From assembly GCA_019752535.1 (NCBI GenBank), contig JAIEMA010000023.1:46761-110760 (forward strand): a DNA stretch of 64,000 bases. The letters run 5' to 3'. A model generated the notes under the pieces. That model ran no database searches and was not told the origin of the DNA. It saw only the letters and a list, made by a program, of their open reading frames with translations. The position numbers were made by a program, and so were the translations under genes. The stretch is from Bacteriovoracaceae bacterium (GTDB lineage Bacteria; Bdellovibrionota; Bacteriovoracia; Bacteriovoracales; Bacteriovoracaceae). This document shows, piece after piece, positions 51,015 to 58,610 of the stretch (within the stretch, counting starts at the first letter, position 1; every line of letters begins with the position of its first letter).

Positions 51015-52442
51015 ATGGATGTAAACCCAAATCTTAAGCAGCGCATTTTCTACGATCCTCTCTACGGTCATATTCCAATGACCAATCTAGAGTGGGAAAT
51101 TATCCACACACCTTTCTATCAAAGACTACGCTGGATTCGCCAACTCGGTTTCACCTTTTATACATTTCCGGGCGCAGAGCATTCGCGATTTGGTCACTCT
51201 ATTGGAGTCATGCATAACTCGCACATGATTTTGCGGGCGATGGGAAGAGCCGTTCATACGAACGAGCTTTATGACGACCGTGTTCAATCTGCCGCAAAAA
51301 CCTATCATCAAAGTATTCGTCTAGCGGCTCTTTTGCATGACCTCGGAACTTTCCCATTTTCTCACACCACTGAGATGGCCTACATCCGCTACGGTGAAAC
51401 AACGAATGCAAAAAATGGTAAGGGCCTCTCTGACGATCACGAGCACCTAGGCTCATTCATCATTAAAAATACAGATTACAAAGGGGGCATCACTCAACTG
51501 CTGAAGCAGTATGGGATTGATCCTCAAAGAATTTCTGACCTTGTCAAAGGGGTCGATAAGAGTGTTCTCGCCAATCAAATTCTGCATTCTGAAATTGATT
51601 GCGACCGCATGGATTATCTTCTCCGTGATGCTCATTATTCCGGAATTCATTACGGAACTTATGACCGTGACTATCTCCTCAATCACTTTCGCTGTGTGAA
51701 AGTCGGTGAGCATGAAATCATGGCCATTAACCATAATGCGCTTCATGCCGTTGAAGATTTTCTCATGGCCCGCTACGCTTGGTACTCGCAAGTGATTCGT
51801 AGTGCTCGCGGGGCTCGCTTTGATGCGATGGCCGAAGAGATGATGTATTACCTCTTAGAGAAGGGGAAGGTTTACACTTACTCTCAACTGATGGAGATGG
51901 TGGCCGAGAATCCTGTGAAGTTCTATAGCTTCAATGATCAATATTTTATGCAAGTGGTTCATCAAGCTTACCTGAATGGGGACTTTGATAAGTCTGCACG
52001 TATGAAAGATATGGCCCATCGCCTGCTGTTTGAAATTGCTCCAAAAACAATTCGTTGTGATGAGTTCAAACAACGTTTGCTCGACCAAGATGATGATACT
52101 GGCAATGAGAAGATTCTTCGCAAAGCCACTGAAAAACTTCAAGAGATTCGAGACGTTTTAAAGAAGAAAGGTAGCGATGCAGATTGGGTTCTAGAAGATT
52201 TCCCTAAAAAGCACATCATGTTCGTGAAATCGAGAAAGAAGCTTGTAAAATCGAAAACGACTCAAAATCTTCTTTTAGAGAGAGATCCTGCGAAAATACT
52301 CTTGGATAACGGGGAAGTTCGACTTTTGGGCGATATGGAGAACTCGGTGATTGCCACTCTTCAAAACAAATTCAATTTTGTCCCGAACGTCTATTGCTCT
52401 GAAAGTGCATGGGAACTCTTGAAAAAAGAGGGAGTTATTTGA
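51015..52442 (+). CDS. HD-domain phosphohydrolase (COG1078/dNTPase-like)
   Basis: A 475-residue protein of the SAMHD1-like HD family. Opening landmarks are FYDPLYGHIPMTNLEWEII and YQRLRWIRQLG; the metal ligands are in EHSRFGHSIG, the HD pair in ALLHDLGTFPFSH, and the distal Asp in EIDCDRMDYLLRD, followed by GIHYGTYD. Such proteins hydrolyse (d)NTPs or related nucleotides; the substrate is open. An in-frame TGA four codon positions before the ATG fixes the start at or after 51015. No ribosome site is visible there; only the poly-T of the hairpin precedes it. Confidence 0.87.
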   Translation: MDVNPNLKQRIFYDPLYGHIPMTNLEWEIIHTPFYQRLRWIRQLGFTFYTFPGAEHSRFGHSIGVMHNSHMILRAMGRAVHTNELYDDRVQSAAKTYHQSIRLAALLHDLGTFPFSHTTEMAYIRYGETTNAKNGKGLSDDHEHLGSFIIKNTDYKGGITQLLKQYGIDPQRISDLVKGVDKSVLANQILHSEIDCDRMDYLLRDAHYSGIHYGTYDRDYLLNHFRCVKVGEHEIMAINHNALHAVEDFLMARYAWYSQVIRSARGARFDAMAEEMMYYLLEKGKVYTYSQLMEMVAENPVKFYSFNDQYFMQVVHQAYLNGDFDKSARMKDMAHRLLFEIAPKTIRCDEFKQRLLDQDDDTGNEKILRKATEKLQEIRDVLKKKGSDADWVLEDFPKKHIMFVKSRKKLVKSKTTQNLLLERDPAKILLDNGEVRLLGDMENSVIATLQNKFNFVPNVYCSESAWELLKKEGVI

Positions 52443-52478
52443 GTAGACTAGGCAGGAATTTCTCCGACTAAACGGCGC

Positions 52479-52508
52479 TTGCCGACCCCTGTCACGGATA
52501 GCTAGAAT
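52479..52508 (+). promoter_or_regulatory. Candidate promoter for the ftsE operon
   Basis: TTGCCG, an 18-base spacer and TAGAAT lie about 70 bases upstream of the ftsE start, right after the HD gene. The match to a sigma-70-type promoter is fair, and the following leader contains two hairpins. Confidence 0.5.
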
Positions 52509-52515
52509 AGAGATA

Positions 52516-52547
52516 GGTCCGATGGAACGGACCCCGCCACGATGGCG
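52516..52547 (+). other. Structured leader: two adjacent hairpins upstream of ftsE
   Basis: GGTCCG-ATGGAA-CGGACC (six-bp stem) is followed one base later by CGCCA-CGA-TGGCG (five-bp stem). Both are perfect and GC-rich in an AT-rich context and lie between the candidate promoter and the ftsE ribosome site. Neither is followed by a T run, so they are not terminators. They could stabilise the transcript or bind a regulator. Confidence 0.5.
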
Positions 52548-52578
52548 TTAAACTCACTTTTCCGCCGAGGTTGCACGG

Positions 52579-53277
52579 ATGTATACCCAGCGATACAGCT
52601 CGCCTAATCAGGCGATACCAAAAATTAGACCTGTCTTTCACTTTGATCAGGTGAGTGTTGATTTTGGGAAAATCAAAGCGCTTCGTTCTGTTCAATTAAG
52701 CGTTCTTCCCAAAGAAATTCTTTTTGTCACTGGTGCATCTGGAGCAGGTAAATCAACTCTTCTCAACATGATGGCCGGTTTAGTTGAACCCACTTCTGGA
52801 AAAATTCATCGCCTCCAGGATGATTCAAAGTTTTTCGTAGCCAGCGTCTTTCAAGATTTACGTTTATGGCAAGAGAAGACGTGTGAGCAGAATATGTGGA
52901 TTAGCTACGATGCTCGTCTCTACGACTCTCGTGAACAGTTTCATAAAGAAATGCTCGAGCTGGCCCGAGTGCTTGGGGTGTATGAGCACATGAATCAAAA
53001 GATTTCAGACTGTAATGGTGGTCTTAAAAGCAAAGTGGCCATGATTAGAGCTCTGCTCTCAAAGCCAGATGCACTTTTGGCCGATGAACCAACAGCTGCG
53101 CTAGATCGTGAAGCGAGTTTCCGTTTGTTCGAACTTCTGAATCACTATAATCAAAAGAAAGGTCTCACTCTCGTGTGGGCGACTCACAATCGCGAGATGG
53201 CCAAGCAATTTCCTGGCAAGGTCGCTCATCTTGATGGGGGAAGATTAATGTATTCGGGGCAAGCATGTTTTATTTAA
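52579..53277 (+). CDS. ftsE: FtsE-like ABC ATPase
   Basis: A 232-residue ABC ATPase. Walker A is TGASGAGKSTLL, the Q-loop SVFQDLRLWQEKT follows the FtsE pattern (VIFQDHRL), and Walker B is ALLADEPTAALD with the H-loop Thr-His in WATHNR. The signature, normally LSGGEQQR, reads CNGGLKSK: the Gly-Gly pair survives but the Ser and Gln are gone. It is assigned FtsE because ftsX-like and envC-like genes overlap directly downstream. FtsEX works as a signalling ATPase at the septum rather than a pump. A 30-residue N-terminal extension precedes the domain. Confidence 0.85.
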   Translation: MYTQRYSSPNQAIPKIRPVFHFDQVSVDFGKIKALRSVQLSVLPKEILFVTGASGAGKSTLLNMMAGLVEPTSGKIHRLQDDSKFFVASVFQDLRLWQEKTCEQNMWISYDARLYDSREQFHKEMLELARVLGVYEHMNQKISDCNGGLKSKVAMIRALLSKPDALLADEPTAALDREASFRLFELLNHYNQKKGLTLVWATHNREMAKQFPGKVAHLDGGRLMYSGQACFI

Positions 53278-54065
53278 AAGAATTTTTCTCCACACTTCTA
53301 GATATCAAAGGTAGAGGAGCATTCTTTCTCCTATCCAGTCTCATGCTCGCTTTTGTTTGCGCTTTCAGACCCTCAGTCCAATCAACGATAACAGCTTTAG
53401 CTCCAGAAGCCTGGGCTCGTCCCTACTTTACTGCGCTCTTTGATAGCACAGTAGAGAAGCAAGATGTATTAGATGAAATTGCGAATCGTCCTGAAGTGGC
53501 CAGTGTTGAAACATTAGCAAATCAGGAAACTGGTGGAGTTCTTGGGCGTTTGATATCTCAAATCGGTCAAGACTACGCAGGGAAAGTTCAAGATGTGGCT
53601 GCCTTTGGTTTGAGAATTATTTTAAAGAATCAAACATTCATGCCTGCAGGTGAGACACTGCTTAACGGACTTGAAGAGAGTTATGGCCGTGAGCACGTGA
53701 CAACTTCAGGATTAAGAACTCCAAGAGTCGGTGGATTGTTTCAGACTCATCCAATATTTAAATATCTTAGCCGGTATGGATTTTTTGGAGTGTTTGTTCC
53801 AGTTTTAACCGTCTGGATCTTTGCCTTTGTTTTATGCTTTCCTCACTTTTCAAGAAGAGCTTGGCTCGTTGAGAGATACCAGAGACGTCATCTTGTAAGA
53901 GCGAAAATGGTGGCCAGTGGATTGGCCTCATTTGTCTTGATTGCAACTCTCTCTTCATTAGTGCTTCAGGGTCCTGACCTTATTGGTGTGGCCTTGATTG
54001 TTGCTTGTTTCTCGATACCGTGGACAGCGACAATGCGTGAGGTTAAATGGCGCTGGCAAAATTAA
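53265..54065 (+). CDS. ftsX: FtsX-like membrane protein
   Basis: A 266-residue protein with FtsX topology: one helix near the N-terminus (GAFFLLSSLMLAFVCAF), a periplasmic loop of about 140 residues (EAWARPYFTALFDSTVEKQDVLDEIANRPEVASVE resembles the FtsX extracellular strand-helix unit), and three more helices (FFGVFVPVLTVWIFAFVLCF, ASGLASFVLIATLSSLVL, GVALIVACFSIPW). It overlaps ftsE by 13 bases and the envC-like gene by 19. The loop would hold the EnvC-like activator. Sequence identity to known FtsX appears low; the call rests on topology and context. Confidence 0.75.
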   Translation: MFYLKEFFSTLLDIKGRGAFFLLSSLMLAFVCAFRPSVQSTITALAPEAWARPYFTALFDSTVEKQDVLDEIANRPEVASVETLANQETGGVLGRLISQIGQDYAGKVQDVAAFGLRIILKNQTFMPAGETLLNGLEESYGREHVTTSGLRTPRVGGLFQTHPIFKYLSRYGFFGVFVPVLTVWIFAFVLCFPHFSRRAWLVERYQRRHLVRAKMVASGLASFVLIATLSSLVLQGPDLIGVALIVACFSIPWTATMREVKWRWQN

Positions 54066-55030
54066 TTCTGATTTCATTTCTCTCGCTTTCATTTGCATTT
54101 GCCGCAAATAAGCCCTCTGTCGCCCAATCGCGCAGTGAGATTATGCAATTGGGAGCAAGACTGAATGCTCTTGAGCGTAATCTTGGTCAGCACAATGATA
54201 AGTATCTAGCGGCTATTGAACGTATTCGATTGCTCGAAACGGATGTTACGACCTATCAGCAACGATTATCTCAATTGAAAACAGAGGCGACAAAACGTGA
54301 GCAAGAGCTTGCGAGTATTTTACGCGCCCAAGCTCTGGCCATGGTGGAAGACGAAGTCGTTGTCAATTCGGAGTATCAAAAATTAACTGAAGAGAACCGT
54401 CAGAAAGCTCAGAGTGTCTCAAAAGAAATTTCAGCACTCGAAAAAATTGTTGAAGAATTTCAAACTCGTCTCACTCAACTCAAACAAGATGAGCAGGATT
54501 TGTTGAAATTAAGTTCTGATCTTGAACAGAAAAAACAGCAAATGACAGAAGTCTATTTGGCAAAACTTGAAGAGAGACAAAAATTAGAGTCTCAAGCTGA
54601 AAAGAGTCGCATCTCGACAAGACTTAATACATTTAAAAAATCTGAGTCTTTGGGTTTAAATATTCCGAGTCATTTGAAGTTTTCTTCGCCATTGGCCAAC
54701 TACGCAGATGCAGTCGTTTCAGAGAAAGGGGTGACCTATAAATTTGGTCAGCTTCAACCTTTATTGGCACCGAGAGACGGACGCGTGGTGTATAACGGTG
54801 AATTAGCGAGCTATGGAAAAGTTTTAATGATTGATCATGGTGAAGATATTAGAACGGTTTTTTTAGGTCGATTTAGCTCGGAGTTACAAAAAAATCAGTC
54901 GGTGAAAGCTGGAGACACATTAGGTCATACAGACACAGATGCAGACTCGCTTTATTTTGAGGTTCGTAAAAAGAATGTCGCTCAGAAGACAATTCATTGG
55001 CTAGACCAGTCTCGTACCAGTAAAATCTGA
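54047..55030 (+). CDS. envC: EnvC-like coiled-coil murein hydrolase activator with degenerate LytM domain
   Basis: A 327-residue exported protein: signal peptide (LAKLILISFLSLSFAFA), a long coiled coil over residues 25-200 (ALERNLGQHNDKYLAAIERIRLLE, EISALEKIVEEFQTRLTQLKQ), and an M23/LytM fold at the end (PLLAPRDGRVVYNGELASYGKVLMIDHGED). The zinc ligands are missing: the HxxxD strand has no His-Asp pair, and LHFE appears as LYFEVRKK. That is the state of EnvC, which activates amidases instead of cutting murein. Its place right after ftsEX fits exactly. Confidence 0.87.
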   Translation: MALAKLILISFLSLSFAFAANKPSVAQSRSEIMQLGARLNALERNLGQHNDKYLAAIERIRLLETDVTTYQQRLSQLKTEATKREQELASILRAQALAMVEDEVVVNSEYQKLTEENRQKAQSVSKEISALEKIVEEFQTRLTQLKQDEQDLLKLSSDLEQKKQQMTEVYLAKLEERQKLESQAEKSRISTRLNTFKKSESLGLNIPSHLKFSSPLANYADAVVSEKGVTYKFGQLQPLLAPRDGRVVYNGELASYGKVLMIDHGEDIRTVFLGRFSSELQKNQSVKAGDTLGHTDTDADSLYFEVRKKNVAQKTIHWLDQSRTSKI

Positions 55031-55054
55031 GGGTATCTTCTTAAGGGAGCCCTC

Positions 55055-56467
55055 ATGGTTAAGTATCTCGTATTCGCACTCTTTATTTCATCTTCCTTTG
55101 CCGCTGATAAGGCTAAACCTTCAAAGCCAGCTCCAGAGACGGCCAGTCATCGCTCGCGTTTTGAGCAGCTTGAATTATTTAATAAAGTTCTCTATCTCAT
55201 CGAGAATCAGTACTACCGCCAAGTCGATACTGAAAAGTTAATTGAAGGTGCTTTGAAAGGGATGATGGAGACCTTAGATCCCCATACTTCATTTTTAAAT
55301 AAAGATTTCTTTCAAAAAATGCAAAGTGACACGGCCGGAGAGTTCGGAGGCTTGGGCCTAGAAGTCACAAGTCGTGATGGCGCCATTTTTGTTATTACTC
55401 CAATTGATGACAGTCCAGCCTTTAGAGCAGGCATTAGAGCGAGAGATCGCATCGTTGAAATCAATCATGAGTCAATCGTTGGACTCTCGCTTGATCAAGC
55501 GGTTGAAAAAATGCGCGGAAAAAATGGGGAAGTTATGCATTTGGGTATTGCCCGAGAAGGTGAAGACTCAATTAAGCATTTTAAATTGAAGCGTGAAATC
55601 ATCAAAGTGAATCCAGTGAAGTCTGAATTAGTTCAAGAGAACATTGCCTATATTCGTTTAACTCAGTTTCAGAAGCGTGCTGCTGAAGCCGTCGAAGAGG
55701 CTTTAAAAAAATTGAAAAAAGATTCAAAGGATGGGCTTGCGGGAATCATCCTCGATTTACGCTCTAATCCAGGAGGCCTTTTAGATCAAGCTGTAGATGT
55801 TTCATCTATTTTTTTAAAAGAAGGAATTGTTGTTTCAACAGAAGCACGCGATCCACAAAATAAAGATATTCGCTATGTGAAAAAGCAGGGCTACAAAGAT
55901 CTTGAGACACCAATTGTCGTTTTAATTAACGGCTCCTCTGCCTCAGCGTCTGAAATTGTCGCCGGTGCCCTTCAAGATCATCACCGTGGACCGATTGTCG
56001 GATTACAATCATTCGGTAAGGGCTCAGTCCAAACTGTGGCTCAACTTGATGGTGGGACAGGTGTCAAACTTACGATTGCCCAATACCTCACGCCCAAAGG
56101 AAGACGAATTCAAGGGATTGGTATTAAGCCAGATATCCTTATCGAAGACCTCGATCCTAAAGGGTATGAGCGCGCGAAGAGAATTGATCGCTATGTCAGA
56201 GAGAGAGATTTAAGAAATCACCTGGCGGCCACAGTGGAGAGTGCTGAGGAGAAAAAAGCGCGCGAACAAATGGAGCGAGAAGACAGAGCGAAGCGTGCTA
56301 AGGAAGTTGAAAGAAGAGTCAAGGAAGCGAAGGAAGATAAAAAGAATACTAAAGAAGAAGATGATGACATCTTTAGAACTTATAACCCTTCTGACGATTT
56401 TCAAGTTCAGCAATCGGCTGCTCTTTTGAAATCAATGAAGTTCTACGGTCAGAAATCTAATCCATAA
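55055..56467 (+). CDS. ctpA: C-terminal processing peptidase (S41)
   Basis: A 470-residue exported serine protease with signal peptide (VKYLVFALFISSSFA). GALKGMMETLDPHTSFL opens the family, a PDZ domain covers residues 100-180 (GGLGLEVTSRDGAIFVITPIDDSPAFRAGI), and the catalytic Ser-Lys dyad lies in INGSSASASEIVAGAL and GLQSFGKGSVQT. The last 80 residues are an unusual charged tail (EEKKAREQMEREDRAKRAKE) with no counterpart in typical CtpA. The family degrades periplasmic proteins including murein hydrolases, which fits its neighbours. Its stop overlaps xseA as TAATG. Confidence 0.92.
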   Translation: MVKYLVFALFISSSFAADKAKPSKPAPETASHRSRFEQLELFNKVLYLIENQYYRQVDTEKLIEGALKGMMETLDPHTSFLNKDFFQKMQSDTAGEFGGLGLEVTSRDGAIFVITPIDDSPAFRAGIRARDRIVEINHESIVGLSLDQAVEKMRGKNGEVMHLGIAREGEDSIKHFKLKREIIKVNPVKSELVQENIAYIRLTQFQKRAAEAVEEALKKLKKDSKDGLAGIILDLRSNPGGLLDQAVDVSSIFLKEGIVVSTEARDPQNKDIRYVKKQGYKDLETPIVVLINGSSASASEIVAGALQDHHRGPIVGLQSFGKGSVQTVAQLDGGTGVKLTIAQYLTPKGRRIQGIGIKPDILIEDLDPKGYERAKRIDRYVRERDLRNHLAATVESAEEKKAREQMEREDRAKRAKEVERRVKEAKEDKKNTKEEDDDIFRTYNPSDDFQVQQSAALLKSMKFYGQKSNP

Positions 56468-57753
56468 TGTTAGCACCTGGTCAAAAGGCAGCCACAGTCT
56501 CCGAGTTGGTAGCGCATATTAAGCTCACGCTCGAAGACACGTTTAATGAAGTGATGGTTGAGGGAGAGATTTCAGGAATCTCTCATGCTCACAGTGGGCA
56601 TTGCTACTTCAATATCATGGATGAAGAAGCCTCGATTTCTTGCGCGCTTTTTCGTCAGGATCTTTTGCGCCATCCTGGATTTAAGAACATAAAAGAAGGC
56701 GATAGAGTTCTAATCTATGGCCCATTAACCGTGTACCAGAAACGCGGTTCATTCCAGATTATGGTTAAAAGAGTAATGCCGGCCGGAGAAGGCTTGTGGA
56801 AGCTCAAGTTTGAACAATTAAAAAAGAAACTCCAATCTGAAGGTTTATTTGACCCCGATAAAAAGAAAGCCCTTCCCACTTTTCCTAAGAGAGTCGCTAT
56901 CATTACGGCTCCAGGTGGTGCGGCCCTTCATGATTTTATTAATGTGTATTCAAGAAGAGCTCTAAGTTATGAGCTCGTCATTTCTTCGGCTCTCGTTCAG
57001 GGAGATAAAGCTCCACAATCACTCATCAAAGCTCTCGATAAAGTTGAGCGTGCGGGGAGATTTGATGTTGTTGTTTTCACTCGTGGCGGTGGTAGCCCAG
57101 AAGATTTATGGTGTTTTAATGATGAGCAGTTGATTCGCAGGATGGCGAAATCTAGCATTCCTATTATCAGTGCTGTCGGGCATGAAGTGGATTGGACTCT
57201 GAGTGATTTTGTAGCAGATCTTCGCTGTGAAACACCAACGGCTGCGGCGGAAGTTTTAACTCAGCCTCAGACGGAAGTAAAAAGAAGATTGATTCAATCA
57301 AAGCAGCGTCTATCATCTCATTTACGCCATCTCCAGACGACACTACAGGGACAGCTTTCGCGCTACCATCCCAAGCAGCTCATTGGAATTGTCCTCTCAA
57401 GACTTCAAGAGCAAACCAGAAGACTTGAAATGCTCAATCCTCTCAATAAGATTCACCAATATCTTCCAGTCGCTCAAAGAAGCTTGGAGTTGGATGATAG
57501 CTTCAGAAGGCTTGAGTCAATCATGAAAGAGAATTTGCAAAGTTTAAGAGAGCGAATCAATCAGTCTCAAGCCAAGATCGATTCCCTTGATCCTAGGGCC
57601 GTACTTTCTAGAGGCTATGGAATAGTTGAATCGGATCAAGGTATCATAAGTTCAGCTAAGCGTTGGAGAGATGTTCCGACAAACTCTATTATTAAGCTCG
57701 TCTTCCAAGATGGCGAAGGCTTGGCGCAAAAAATCGATAAGGATAAAAAATGA
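56467..57753 (+). CDS. xseA: Exodeoxyribonuclease VII large subunit
   Basis: A 428-residue XseA. The N-terminal OB fold reads FNEVMVEGEISGISHAHSGHCYFNIMDEEASISCALFR; the catalytic core includes VAIITAPGGAALHDFINVYSRR, TRGGGSPEDLWCFNDEQL, SAVGHEVDWTLSDFVADLRCETPTAAAE. A helical rod and a C-terminal RGYGIVESDQG segment complete it. It degrades single-stranded DNA to oligonucleotides in complex with XseB. No xseB follows here. It is translationally coupled to ctpA and overlaps the M23 lipoprotein gene by four bases. Confidence 0.95.
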   Translation: MLAPGQKAATVSELVAHIKLTLEDTFNEVMVEGEISGISHAHSGHCYFNIMDEEASISCALFRQDLLRHPGFKNIKEGDRVLIYGPLTVYQKRGSFQIMVKRVMPAGEGLWKLKFEQLKKKLQSEGLFDPDKKKALPTFPKRVAIITAPGGAALHDFINVYSRRALSYELVISSALVQGDKAPQSLIKALDKVERAGRFDVVVFTRGGGSPEDLWCFNDEQLIRRMAKSSIPIISAVGHEVDWTLSDFVADLRCETPTAAAEVLTQPQTEVKRRLIQSKQRLSSHLRHLQTTLQGQLSRYHPKQLIGIVLSRLQEQTRRLEMLNPLNKIHQYLPVAQRSLELDDSFRRLESIMKENLQSLRERINQSQAKIDSLDPRAVLSRGYGIVESDQGIISSAKRWRDVPTNSIIKLVFQDGEGLAQKIDKDKK

Positions 57754-58610
57754 AATATCTCTTGTTTCTACTGATGATGAATTCGGCCTGTGCGACTTCA
57801 GTAAAAGTTGAACCAATGAAGCCGGGAGAGCTCGTGACCGTTGAGTCTCAACCAGGATTTGTGAGATGGGTATCCTTTCCAGTTCAAGAGGGATGGGAGA
57901 ATGCCACCTTACAGTGTAAGGATCAAAAATTAAAGCATGCTCCTTTAGGACAAGGGATGAGATTTGCCTATATCGCAGAAACTTATCACTCAGATCTCTC
58001 TGCTTTTAAATGTAAACTAATTCAAGGCAAAGAAGAGAGAGAGGTTATTGATTTTTCAATTAAGCCTTTCAAATACAAAGAAGAAAAATTAAAAGTACCA
58101 TTTCGAACAATCAAACTTTCAAAAACAGATTTAGCCCGTGCTCAAAGAGAGCAAAGAATGTTGGCAGAACTTTATACAAAGTCAGCTGCACTTCCATATT
58201 TCAATCAACCTTTTATCGCACCACTTGATTCATATATCACTAGTATTTATGGCAATCGCCGAGTCTATAACAATGCTCACAAAAGTCAGCATTTAGGAAC
58301 AGACTTTAGGGCCGCAATAGGTGTTCCTGTTCCGGCCACAAATCGCGGCCGAGTTCTGTTTGCCGGAGATTTATTTTACACGGGCGGAACTGTTATTATT
58401 GATCATGGGATGGACATTTTCTCTGTCTATGGGCATCTCTCTGAAGTCAAAGTTCAAGAGGGACAAGTCGTCAATAGAGGAGATATTGTGGCTTTAAGTG
58501 GAAATACGGGGCGCTCAAGTGGGCCACATTTACATTGGGGAGTTAAGATTCATGGTGACTATGTTAATGGTTACTCACTTATTGATGAGTCTAAAAAACA
58601 ATTTCCATGA
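57750..58610 (+). CDS. M23 family peptidase lipoprotein with intact zinc site
   Basis: The N-terminus KYLLFLLMMNSAC has a lipobox-like NSAC. Residues 20-140 are beta-rich and may be a targeting domain. Residues 160-286 form the LytM/M23 domain: SIYGNRRVYNNAHKSQHLGTDF (the HxxxD ligands), VIIDHGMDIFSVYGHL, and SGPHLHWGV (HxH). All zinc ligands are present, unlike the EnvC-like protein two genes upstream. It should cleave peptidoglycan cross-links as an endopeptidase at the envelope. It overlaps both neighbours by four bases. A role in prey-wall or self-wall cutting cannot be told apart. Confidence 0.9.
   Translation: MKYLLFLLMMNSACATSVKVEPMKPGELVTVESQPGFVRWVSFPVQEGWENATLQCKDQKLKHAPLGQGMRFAYIAETYHSDLSAFKCKLIQGKEEREVIDFSIKPFKYKEEKLKVPFRTIKLSKTDLARAQREQRMLAELYTKSAALPYFNQPFIAPLDSYITSIYGNRRVYNNAHKSQHLGTDFRAAIGVPVPATNRGRVLFAGDLFYTGGTVIIDHGMDIFSVYGHLSEVKVQEGQVVNRGDIVALSGNTGRSSGPHLHWGVKIHGDYVNGYSLIDESKKQFP

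Noticed and set aside
50977-51024. 15-codon upstream ORF overlapping the HD gene start
   Set aside because: It runs through the hairpin and reads as a random short peptide; nothing supports translation.
52492-52695. 67-residue reverse-strand ORF across the ftsE leader
   Set aside because: It arises from the hairpin-rich leader and the ftsE start; no ribosome site, no domain.
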